A stretch of 64,000 nucleotides of DNA from Camelimonas fluminis (GTDB lineage Bacteria; Pseudomonadota; Alphaproteobacteria; Rhizobiales; Beijerinckiaceae): contig NZ_BNCG01000003.1 in assembly GCF_014656355.1 (NCBI RefSeq), positions 1-64,000 on the forward strand. The letters run 5' to 3'. Shown one piece after another: positions 27,256 through 35,467 of the stretch. Every line of letters begins with the position of its first letter. The stretch's first letter is position 1. The translations under genes and the position numbers were made by a program. The notes under the pieces were generated by a model, which ran no database searches, had not been told where the DNA came from, and saw only the letters and a list, made by a program, of their open reading frames with translations.

Positions 27256-27586
27256 GCGGCCTCAGGCCAGCGGCGGCGAGGACCGGCGGCGTGAAGGCGT
27301 TTCAGGCGCCGAAAAGGTTCTGACGCGGGGCGGCCGCCGGAGCAAAACGCCCCAAACCAGTATGGTCGGGCTTGTCCCGGCCATCCACGCAGCCCACCCA
27401 TCCGGAAGGACCCGGGCCAGGTCTCACGTCAGAAGACGTGGATGGGCATGACGCCGGTGAAGGCGGCGCGGAGGCGGGAATGAACCAGACCAACAACATG
27501 TCATCCGCGCCGGGCAGGCGACCCGTCCCGATGTCTCACCCTTCATTCCGCGTGGCGCCAGGCCACAAACCGCGTTGCCCGCAGTC
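27256..27586. other. intergenic region with a repeat element
   Basis: Gap inside the transport operon, dominated by the hairpin-rich repeat at 27361-27453. No coding sequence is supported. Confidence 0.5.
27361..27453. repeat. hairpin repeat with GGTCGGGCTTGTCCCGGCC
   Basis: CCATCCACG (27381-27389) pairs with CGTGGATGG (27437-27445), and the inner hairpin CACGTC-agaa-GACGTG lies at 27425-27440. The first part, GGTCGGGCTTGTCCCGGCC, is an imperfect hairpin. Repeats with this wording are scattered in many alphaproteobacterial genomes, from my memory of such sequences. It could fold into RNA and stabilise or attenuate the operon message. Confidence 0.6.
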
Positions 27587-28543
27587 ATGACCAGGACCGC
27601 GGCGGCCCTGGCCGTTTTCATTCTTCTGGCTGTTGCGAGCCTGTTCGCCGGCGTCAGCGACCTGACGCCCGGCGCCGTGCTGGCGGGCGATCCGGCGGCG
27701 ATCAACCTGCTGCTGACCAGCCGGGCGCCGCGCACCATCGCCGTGGTGCTGGCCGGCGGTTCGGTGGCCATCGCCGGGCTGATCATGCAGATGCTGGCGC
27801 GCAACCGTTTCGCCGAACCCTCCACCTCCGGCACGGTGGACGCCGCCAGTCTCGGCATGCTGTGCGCCACGCTGCTGCTGCCGGACATGCCGGTGATCGT
27901 GAAGATGATGGTGGCGGCGGCGTTCGCCCTGGCCGGCGCCGGGCTGTTCATGGGCGTGCTGGCGCGGATTCCCCTGTCGTCGCCGCTGGTGACGCCGCTG
28001 GTCGGCCTGATGCTTGGCAATGTCATTGGCGCTGCGACCAGCTTCATCGCCTACCGTTACGACCTGCTGCAATCGCTCGCCGCCTGGTCGAACGGCGATT
28101 TCTCCACCATCCTGCGCGGCCGCTACGAACTGCTGTGGGTCGCCTTCGCCCTGGCGGCGCTGGCGTGGTTCACCGCCGACCGGCTGACCGTGGCCGGGCT
28201 TGGACGCGACTTCAGCGTCAATCTGGGGCTGAACTACCGCCGCGTGCTGCTGTTTGGCCTCAGCATTGTCGCCATGGTCACCGCCATGGTGGTGACCACC
28301 GTCGGCATGATCCCGTTCCTTGGCCTGGTGGCGCCCAATCTCGCCAGCCTGGCCCTCGGCGACAACATGCGGCGCGCCATTCCGCTCACCGCCCTGCTCG
28401 GCGCCGGGCTGGCGCTGGCCTGCGACCTGCTCGGGCGGCTGGTCAACTATCCGTTCGAGATCCCGATCGGCACGATGATGGGCGTCATCGGCAGCATGCT
28501 GTTCCTGTATCTCCTGCTGGGGAAGCGCTTCCGTGCCGGCTGA
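27587..28543 (+). CDS. iron-siderophore ABC transporter permease (first)
   Basis: FecCD-family inner-membrane permease (318 residues, about 9 to 10 helices). Hallmarks are SRAPRTIAVVLAGGSVAIAG near the N terminus and FLGLVAPNLASLALGDN, the coupling region that docks the ATPase. It resembles the FatD/YclN subunit. The start is uncertain between ATG at 27587 and an in-frame TTG at 27575; neither has a strong site. The gene overlaps the second permease by 11 bases, giving a tightly coupled pair that forms a heterodimeric channel. Confidence 0.9.
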   Translation: MTRTAAALAVFILLAVASLFAGVSDLTPGAVLAGDPAAINLLLTSRAPRTIAVVLAGGSVAIAGLIMQMLARNRFAEPSTSGTVDAASLGMLCATLLLPDMPVIVKMMVAAAFALAGAGLFMGVLARIPLSSPLVTPLVGLMLGNVIGAATSFIAYRYDLLQSLAAWSNGDFSTILRGRYELLWVAFALAALAWFTADRLTVAGLGRDFSVNLGLNYRRVLLFGLSIVAMVTAMVVTTVGMIPFLGLVAPNLASLALGDNMRRAIPLTALLGAGLALACDLLGRLVNYPFEIPIGTMMGVIGSMLFLYLLLGKRFRAG

Positions 28544-29512
28544 TCTCACCGCCTCCCCAGGCTCCGGTCGCAGCGGCGGCCTGATTCTGCTGACCCTGCT
28601 GGCGATTGCATTGTTCGCCTGCGCGGCCTTCATGACCGTGGGCGTCACGGGCGGCTGGGCCTTCGTGCTGCAACTGCGGGCGGTCAAGCTGGCGGCGCTG
28701 TTGCTGGTCGGCTGCGCCATCGCCCTGGCCACCGTGTTGTTCCAGACCGTGTCCGCCAACCGCATCCTGACGCCGTCGATCATGGGCTTCGACGCGCTCT
28801 ATATCCTCATCCAGACGGCGGCGGTGTTCGCCATCGGCGCCAGCGGCCTCAATCTCGTCGACAAGCGTCTGCTGTTTCTTGGCCAGGCGGCGCTGATGAC
28901 CGCCTTCGCCGCCCTGCTCTATCGCTGGCTGTTCACCGGGGCCGTGCGCAGCCTGCACCTGCTGCTGCTCGCCGGCGTGGTGCTGGGCATGCTGTTCCGC
29001 AGCGTCGCCAACGTCCTGCAACGGATGATCGACCCGAACGAGTTCGTGGTGCTGCAGGATCGCTTCTTCGCCAGCTTCAACACGGTCGACACGACGCTGC
29101 TTGGGGTGGCGACGGTGATCATCGCCATCGCCGCCATCGCCATCTGGCGCATGCGGGCGACGCTGGACGTGCTGGGGCTCGGCCGCGACGCCGCCATTGC
29201 GCTTGGCGTGGCCTACAAACGCACGACCATGACCGCGCTGTTGCTGGTGGCCGTGCTGACCAGCACGTCGACGGCGCTGGTCGGGCCGGTCGCCTTCTTC
29301 GGCCTGCTGGTGGCCAACATGGCCTACGCCCTGATCCCGTCGCACCGGCACGCGCTGACGCTGCCGGCGGCGGCGCTGATCGCCGTCATCTGCCTGGTGG
29401 GCGGCCAGACGGTGCTGGAGCGGGTTTTCGCCTTCAACACCGCCCTGGCGATCATCGTCGAGTTTCTGGGCGGCATCGTATTCCTGTTCATGCTGGTGCG
29501 GGGAGCCGTCAG

Positions 29513-29516
<4 letters not shown>
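28533..29516 (+). CDS. iron-siderophore ABC transporter permease (second)
   Basis: Second FecCD-family permease (327 residues), FatC/YclO-like, partner of the preceding gene. Typical segments are QLRAVKLAALLLVGCAIALA, TVSANRILTPSIMGFDALY and GPVAFFGLLVANMAYALIP (the ATPase-coupling stretch). The GTG start at 28533 has GGGGAAG 10 bases upstream and overlaps the first permease by 11 bases. The stop overlaps the ATPase start in a GTGA arrangement, so the three proteins are translated in sequence. Confidence 0.92.
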
Positions 29517-30286
<770 letters not shown>

Positions 30287-30292
30287 GCGGCG

Positions 30293-31036
30293 CTACGCCC
30301 CCACCCGCGCCAGCGCCGCGCGGCCCAAAGCGTCGAGGCGCGGATCGGCGTGGCCGGCCAACGCCTCGCCAAACATCCGCCAGAAGCCCGGAAAGCCAGC
30401 CGCCATCGCCCGGTCAAACCAGGGCAGCGCCGCCGCCGTATCGCCGGCGTCGGCCAGCAGCCGCCCGAGATTGAAGGCGCCCCAGCAATCGCCGCCTTTC
30501 GCCGCCGCCTGGTAGAGCGCGCGGGCGGCGGCCGGGTCCGGCGGGGCGAAGCGGCCGTCTTCCTGAAACAGCCCCAGCATGTTCAGCGCCTTGGCGTTGC
30601 CGCGTCGCGCCGATTCCGCATAGAGGTCGAACGCCGCCGCGTCGTCGCGGGCGACGCCGGCGCCGCGCATGTACAGGTCGCCAAGATTGAACATCGCCCA
30701 GGCGTCGCCCATGGCCGCGGCGCGGCGGTACCACTCCGCCGCCTGCGCCGGGCTGGCGGCGACGCCCCAGCCGTGTTCGAGACAGCGGCCGACCATGTTG
30801 AGGGCGCGGGCGTCGCCGCCGCGCGCTGCGGCGCGGAACCATTCCAGCGCCGCCGCGAACTCGCCGCGATCCAGCGCCGTCTGGCCCAGCGCCAGTTGCA
30901 CGTCAACGGTCTTCTCCACCCGTCCGGCGCGCCGTCGCGCATCGTCTGGCGGCGCGCCTTTCTGGATCGGCGCACTGTCTTCACGCAAAGCGGGGGCCGC
31001 CTGATGTGAAGACAGTGCTTTCGGGTCGTCGGTCAC
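30293..31036 (-). CDS. Sel1-repeat (TPR-like) protein of the piu locus
   Basis: 247 residues with four to five Sel1 repeats (about residues 50-220), for example ALNMVGRCLEHGWGV, WAMFNLGDLYMRGAGV and AKALNMLGLFQEDGRF. Such helical solenoids mediate protein contacts. No signal peptide is present, so it is probably cytoplasmic. Its ATG overlaps the piuC stop (ATGA). The order receptor, PiuC, Sel1-repeat protein is the same as in the Pseudomonas piu locus (PA4514 to PA4516). An oddity is that codons near the 5' end (30972-31018) are formed by an inverted repeat with perfect 13-bp arms. The role in iron uptake is unknown. Confidence 0.87.
   Translation of the reverse strand: MTDDPKALSSHQAAPALREDSAPIQKGAPPDDARRRAGRVEKTVDVQLALGQTALDRGEFAAALEWFRAAARGGDARALNMVGRCLEHGWGVAASPAQAAEWYRRAAAMGDAWAMFNLGDLYMRGAGVARDDAAAFDLYAESARRGNAKALNMLGLFQEDGRFAPPDPAAARALYQAAAKGGDCWGAFNLGRLLADAGDTAAALPWFDRAMAAGFPGFWRMFGEALAGHADPRLDALGRAALARVGA
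30972..31018. repeat. inverted repeat within the Sel1-repeat gene
   Basis: Perfect 13-bp arms GCACTGTCTTCAC (30972-30984) and GTGAAGACAGTGC (31006-31018) around a 21-base spacer. They encode residues of the non-conserved N terminus of the Sel1-repeat protein. Confidence 0.75.
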
Positions 31037-31713
31037 AGGTCGGCCCAGCGCCGCAGCAGATTGTGGTAATGGTTGACGAGGCCAAGCACGACCTGGCTGT
31101 CGTCGCCCAGCTGCTGGCGCGCGCCCATCACCGCCAGGTCCAGATCATAGAGCATGGCCCGCTCCGTATCGTCGCGCACCATGGACTGGGCCCAGAAGAA
31201 CGAGGCCCAGCGGCTGCCGCGCGTCACCGGCATCACCCGATGCAGGCTGGAGGCGGGATAAACCACCATGTGCCCGGCCGGCAGCTTCACCGAATGGGTT
31301 CCGAACGTGTCCTCGACCACCAGTTCGCCGCCGTCATAGTCGTCAGGATCGGACAGGAAGATGGTGGTGGAGACATCGGCGCGCAGGCGCGACCCATCCG
31401 GCAGCATGCGGATGGAATTGTCGACATGGGCGCCAAAGGTCATGCCGACGTCGTAGCGGTTGAACATCGGCGGCAGCACCCGCAGCGGCAAAGCGGCGGC
31501 GGTATAGACGGCGTTGCGGGCCAGCGCCCGCAGCACCAGATCGCCAAGCTGGCGCGCCTCCGGGCTGTCGACCGGGATCTGCAGATTGTTCTTGGCGCGG
31601 GCCGCCTGGTCGCCCGCCGTGACGCGGCCATCCACCCATTGGGACTGCTCCAGCGTCTGGCGACAGCGCTGCACCTCTTCCGGAGTCAGCACATCGGGAA
31701 CCTGAACCAGCAT
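31033..31713 (-). CDS. piuC: PKHD-type Fe(II)/2-oxoglutarate hydroxylase PiuC
   Basis: Iron-dependent dioxygenase of the PiuC/YbiX family (226 residues, the usual length). The facial triad is visible: HVDNSIRM gives H-x-D, and SLHRVMPVTRGSRW gives the distal His plus the 2-oxoglutarate Arg. The N terminus MLVQVPDVLTPEEVQRCR is typical. The frame is open to 31860, but the ATG at 31713 has GGGAGGG 5 to 6 bases upstream, and the extra codons come from repeats. It lies downstream of the Fiu-type receptor and overlaps the Sel1 gene. The family is linked to iron uptake, perhaps modifying a siderophore; the substrate is unknown. Confidence 0.93.
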   Translation of the reverse strand: MLVQVPDVLTPEEVQRCRQTLEQSQWVDGRVTAGDQAARAKNNLQIPVDSPEARQLGDLVLRALARNAVYTAAALPLRVLPPMFNRYDVGMTFGAHVDNSIRMLPDGSRLRADVSTTIFLSDPDDYDGGELVVEDTFGTHSVKLPAGHMVVYPASSLHRVMPVTRGSRWASFFWAQSMVRDDTERAMLYDLDLAVMGARQQLGDDSQVVLGLVNHYHNLLRRWADL

Positions 31714-31754
31714 GTCGAACCCTCCCGGCGCGCTGATCCTGCGCCCCGTTGCAA

Positions 31755-31784
31755 AGGAAACGCCCGGGCCTTGCGGCCCGGGCG
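31755..31784 (-). terminator. terminator or attenuator after the siderophore receptor
   Basis: Perfect 10-bp stem CGCCCGGGCC / GGCCCGGGCG with a TTGC loop at 31761-31784. On the minus strand it is followed by GTTTCCTTTG. It lies between the receptor and piuC, so it may lower piuC expression relative to the receptor. Confidence 0.65.
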
Positions 31785-31809
31785 CGGGCGTATCGGGCCG
31801 GCGCGCTGG

Positions 31810-31855
31810 CGCGTTTTCCGGCGGAGCGGATGCCGCTTCGCATGGGGAAAACGCG
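31810..31855. repeat. palindromic repeat, CGCGTTTTCC type
   Basis: Arms CGCGTTTTCC (31810-31819) and GGAAAACGCG (31846-31855) around a 26-base core with GCGGATGCCGC. It is one of two hairpin elements between the receptor and piuC. Confidence 0.65.
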
Positions 31856-31871
31856 TCCATCCAGACCTTTG

Positions 31872-31907
31872 GAGCAAAATCCGCTTCAGTATGAACGGAT
31901 TTTGCTC
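31872..31907. repeat. palindromic repeat, GAGCAAAATCCG type
   Basis: Perfect 12-bp arms GAGCAAAATCCG (31872-31883) and CGGATTTTGCTC (31896-31907) around CTTCAGTATGAA. A diverged copy is at 9953-9990. It lies 15 bases after the receptor stop and could also end its transcript. Confidence 0.7.
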
Positions 31908-31921
31908 TGGTCCCGCCATGA

Positions 31922-34207
31922 TCAGAACGAGTTGAACGTCGCGGCCACGTTGAGCAGCACCGTGCGGCCGGAAGCCGGAACAGCGCGGGAGGCGTTGAAG
32001 GCCGAAACGTAATTGCGATGGTCGGTCAGGTTATAAAGGTTCACCGAGACGCGGAAGTTCTCGTACTTCCAGGCCACCATGGCGTCGAGCGAGAAGGTCT
32101 CCGGCATGCGGCCGACGTTGAGCGTGTCCGCCCAGTAGGCCGAGGCGTACTGCATGCCGCCGCCCAGGGTGATGACGCCCGGAAGCTTCGTCACGTCCGT
32201 GGTCAGGTCATAGCTGGTCCACAGGGTGAAGTTGTTGTGGGGAACGGACGGAGCAAGATTGCCCACGGTGCCGGTCTTCGTGCGGGTCACCTTGCCGTCG
32301 AGATAGGCGTAGGACGCGGTCAGGCTCCAGTTGTCGGTCAGCTTGCCGCTGGCGCCCAGCTCGAAGCCGCGGATGCGACGGCCCTCGCCGTTGTCGCTGA
32401 ACCCGGTGATAACCTCGCCGGTCGTCGGGTCGACGGAGTAGGAGTTCTTCTTGTCGATGTTGAAGGCGGCGGCGGTCAGGCCCAGCTTGCCGTCGAGCAG
32501 GTCGACCTTGGCGCCGACCTCAAAGGTGTCCGAACGCTCCGGCTGCAGGTTATTGGCTCCCGGGACCTCCGTCGCCACGCCGCCGACGGCCACGGCGATG
32601 TCGGCGCCCACCGGACGGTAGGAGCGCGAGAACGAAGCGTAGAACGTGGTGTTCTTGAAGGGTTCCCAGATGGCCGCGATCGACGGGCTGGTCTTGTAGG
32701 AATCCTGGGCGCCGCCGAAGGTGAAGGGCACGTTGCGGAATTCGGAGCGGAAGTAGTCCCAGCGCACGGCGCCCTGCAGCGAGAACTGCTCGGTCAGCCA
32801 GATGCGATCGCTGGCGAACAGCCCGATGTCGCTCGAATTGGCGAAGCGACGGGTCGCGCCATACGTGGCGTAGGCCGCCGGATAGGCGAAGCGCGGGCTG
32901 ATGATGGTCTGGTCGTTGATGCGACCGGTCCACACGCCGTTGTTGCGTTCGTCGTCCTGATAATTGGCGTCGACGCCGACGATCAGCTTGTGGCGGAAGC
33001 CAAGCAGATTGACGTCTGCCTTCGCGGTCAGCACGTCCTGAATGGCCCAGCCGTTCTGAAGGTAAGTCATGCCGCCGCCGGCGCCATACGGCAGAAGATA
33101 GTTCTTGCCGGAGAAAATGGCCTTGGCGCAGGCGCCGGAACATGCCGCGGGGTTGGTGCCGGAGAAGTCGCGGTCAAAGAACGTGGCGCGCGCATCATTG
33201 CTGATGGTCAGCCAGTCATTGACCTTGTGCGAGAAGCTCGCGGTGACGGCATGGATGTTGCCCTGGTCACGATCCGTGCTGCGCACATAGGACTGGCCGC
33301 GGCCGATGCCCGGAATGTTGTATTCGGTGATGGGACGGAACAGGCCGTCCGCGCCCTGCAACATGCCAACGCCATAATCCGGCACATTGTCATTGTGCTG
33401 GTAGCGGTAGTTCAGGCGGAACTGGGTGTCGGTGCCGAGCCCGGTGGCGAAATCAAGCGCGAAGCCGGTGCGGCGCTGCTTGACCTGATCGCGGTCAGCC
33501 ACGTCCTGATGGTGATAGACGCCGTTCAGCCGGATGGCGGTGGTGTCGTTGATCTTGTAGTTGCCGTCGACCTGGGTGCGCGACACCAGGCCGGAGCCGA
33601 CGCCCTGCTCGACCGTGAAGAAGTTGCTGAGCTTCGCCTTCTTGCTGGTCTGGTTGATGACGCCGCCCTGGCTGCCGATGCCGAAAGCCTCGCCGGACGG
33701 CCCCTTGATGACCTGCACGCTTTCGGTGTCGAAGGCGTCGCGGACATAGGCGCCGAAGTCGCGCAGACCATCCACATAGATGTCGCCCTTGGCGGAAAGG
33801 CCGCGAATGCGGAACTGGTCGCCGCTCTGGCCGCCGTTGCCCTCGCCGCTCGACAGGGTGATGCCCGGGACGTTCTTCAGCGCCTGCTCCAGGGTGGTGA
33901 CCTGCTGCTGCTGCATCAGCTGCTGCGTCACCACGTTCACCGTCTTGGGCGTCTCACGCACGGTCGCCGGCAGGCGGGCGATGCCGGTGGTGGCCTCGTT
34001 GGTGTTGCCGCTGCCCTGGCCAGCGCCAGTCACGGTGATGGTGTCGAGCGCGATATTGCCAGCGGCGTCGCCAGCCGGGGCGTTGCTGGCGGCGGATTGC
34101 GCGGCGGCGCCGGTCGACAGGCCGGAAACCGAGGCGACAAAACCCGTCGTCAGCGCCAGGCCAGACATCAATGGCCGCAGTGATGTGGAGGCGCGCTCCG
34201 GCGTCAT
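31922..34207 (-). CDS. fiu: TonB-dependent siderophore receptor, Fiu/PiuA type
   Basis: Outer-membrane catecholate-siderophore receptor (761 residues). A signal peptide (residues about 13-36) precedes a TonB-box-like segment (LDTITVTG). The plug domain includes RETPKTVNVVTQQLMQQQQ and RIRGLSAKGDIYVDGLRDFG, and the 22-strand barrel ends in a C-terminal aromatic (AATFNSF). Synteny with piuC and a Sel1-repeat gene matches Fiu/PiuA, receptors for monomeric catechol-iron complexes. Start: the ATG at 34207 has GGGAG 7 bases upstream, while the ATG at 34213 is too close to that site. It lies beside, and convergent with, the siderophore ABC operon, which could carry the iron onward. Confidence 0.92.
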   Translation of the reverse strand: MTPERASTSLRPLMSGLALTTGFVASVSGLSTGAAAQSAASNAPAGDAAGNIALDTITVTGAGQGSGNTNEATTGIARLPATVRETPKTVNVVTQQLMQQQQVTTLEQALKNVPGITLSSGEGNGGQSGDQFRIRGLSAKGDIYVDGLRDFGAYVRDAFDTESVQVIKGPSGEAFGIGSQGGVINQTSKKAKLSNFFTVEQGVGSGLVSRTQVDGNYKINDTTAIRLNGVYHHQDVADRDQVKQRRTGFALDFATGLGTDTQFRLNYRYQHNDNVPDYGVGMLQGADGLFRPITEYNIPGIGRGQSYVRSTDRDQGNIHAVTASFSHKVNDWLTISNDARATFFDRDFSGTNPAACSGACAKAIFSGKNYLLPYGAGGGMTYLQNGWAIQDVLTAKADVNLLGFRHKLIVGVDANYQDDERNNGVWTGRINDQTIISPRFAYPAAYATYGATRRFANSSDIGLFASDRIWLTEQFSLQGAVRWDYFRSEFRNVPFTFGGAQDSYKTSPSIAAIWEPFKNTTFYASFSRSYRPVGADIAVAVGGVATEVPGANNLQPERSDTFEVGAKVDLLDGKLGLTAAAFNIDKKNSYSVDPTTGEVITGFSDNGEGRRIRGFELGASGKLTDNWSLTASYAYLDGKVTRTKTGTVGNLAPSVPHNNFTLWTSYDLTTDVTKLPGVITLGGGMQYASAYWADTLNVGRMPETFSLDAMVAWKYENFRVSVNLYNLTDHRNYVSAFNASRAVPASGRTVLLNVAATFNSF

Positions 34208-34771
34208 GTCCATGCTCCCAGAATTAAATAAGGTGCAAATGCGAATACTTGTGAGGAACGGCGGGGCGTTCGCTTCGCATGGCTCTTAGTCAAAGGTCGC
34301 AAAGGCTGGCAAACGCTATCTTTAAGAACAATTCCAGACAGAGCCTGCCGATCTGCCGCATATGGGAGGCCTTGCCGGAAACGGCGCGCGGATCCGCCGT
34401 GCGAACCCAGTGCATAATCACTCCAGACTACCCGGTAAGCTTCGCCCCTTCAGGGCGTTATCCTGACCAGGGGCGAGGCGTTCGACCGGACATGCGGGCA
34501 TGCGCCGGCAAATTTGTGCCAAAATCGCAACAATGGTCGGATTTTGAAGATTTTGCGACGCTCCTGCGTTCCTTCCCGCCGGCCGGAGCCACCTGGTCGC
34601 CGCCTCCAGGTTCCCTTGGGGAAGGAAACGCATTTCCTGGCCCGCCCCATGTTCATGGCTGTCGCCGGCGCAACTCGCATGGCTATTGTCGCTGGACGTC
34701 CGCGGGACGGCCGGGCCGTCCCTGCGGAACCCGGTTGAGGCAGATCCAGAGGCAGGCCAGGATCGCATGGC
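34208..34771. other. divergent gap between receptor and two-component genes
   Basis: About 560 bases. Apart from the weak Fur-like site at 34240-34254 I see no gene, terminator or repeat; long open frames here lack starts, sites and family resemblance. Confidence 0.4.
34240..34254. promoter_or_regulatory. weak Fur-like site upstream of the receptor
   Basis: TGCGAATACTTGTGA matches the 7-1-7 Fur consensus at 9 of 14 positions, 33 bases before the receptor start. The placement is right but the match is weak. Confidence 0.25.
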
Positions 34772-35467
34772 ATGACAGCAGCAGCAGCGGACATGGATTC
34801 TTCCGTCGGCCCATCCGGCGCCATCATGGTGCTTCTTGTGGAAGACGACGCCCCGACGCGCGAGCGGCTGCGCGACGTGCTGGCTGGCGAACCCGGCTTC
34901 ACCGTCCGCGAAGCGGGGACCCTGGCGGAGGCCCGCGCGGTGCTTGGCCAGACCGCGCCCGACGTCCTGCTCACCGACCTGCAACTGCCGGACGGTCATG
35001 GCGTCGACCTGATCCGCGAAACGCGCGCGCGCCTTCCTGGAACGGAAATCATGGTGATTTCGATACTGGGCGATGAGGAAAGCGTCATCGCCGCCATCAG
35101 CGTCGGCGCCACGGGCTATCTGTTGAAAGACGCGTTTCCAACCGACATCGCGGCCACCGTTCGCGACCTGGTGGCGGGGCATTCGCCGATATCCGCCTCC
35201 ATCGCCCGCTTCATCGTCCGCCGGGCGCAGCGGGAGCCGGACGCGGCCGTGCGACCGCAACTGAACACGGCGCGGCTGACCCCGCGCGAGATTGACATCC
35301 TGTGGGGCATCGCCAAAGGCTTCAGCTATGCTGATATCGCCGCGCATCTGGGCCTGTCGCGCCAGACCGTGCCGGGGCATATCAAGAGCATTTACCGCAA
35401 GCTTGAGGTCAACACCCGGGGCGAAGCCGTGTTCGAAGCCGTGCAACAGGGACTGATCAAACTTTGA
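34772..35467 (+). CDS. NarL/FixJ-family response regulator
   Basis: Two-component response regulator, 231 residues. The receiver domain (about 19-135) has the acidic pair in LLVEDDAPTR, the phospho-acceptor Asp in VLLTDLQLPDG (about residue 69) and the Lys in YLLKDA. The C-terminal LuxR-type helix-turn-helix (about 169-212) includes LTPREIDILWGIAKGFSYAD and IAAHLGLSRQTVPGHIKSIY; the Pro in the recognition helix is unusual, as most members have Val-Lys or Val-Ser there. The start is uncertain (ATG at 34772, 34793 or 34826). Its stop overlaps the histidine kinase start, so the two are a pair. Location beside the siderophore receptor hints at envelope or iron control, but no target is shown. Confidence 0.9.
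   Translation: MTAAAADMDSSVGPSGAIMVLLVEDDAPTRERLRDVLAGEPGFTVREAGTLAEARAVLGQTAPDVLLTDLQLPDGHGVDLIRETRARLPGTEIMVISILGDEESVIAAISVGATGYLLKDAFPTDIAATVRDLVAGHSPISASIARFIVRRAQREPDAAVRPQLNTARLTPREIDILWGIAKGFSYADIAAHLGLSRQTVPGHIKSIYRKLEVNTRGEAVFEAVQQGLIKL

Noticed and set aside
34279-35076. 265-residue frame upstream of the response regulator
   Set aside because: Low-complexity translation, no ribosome site, and it runs into the real regulator in another frame.
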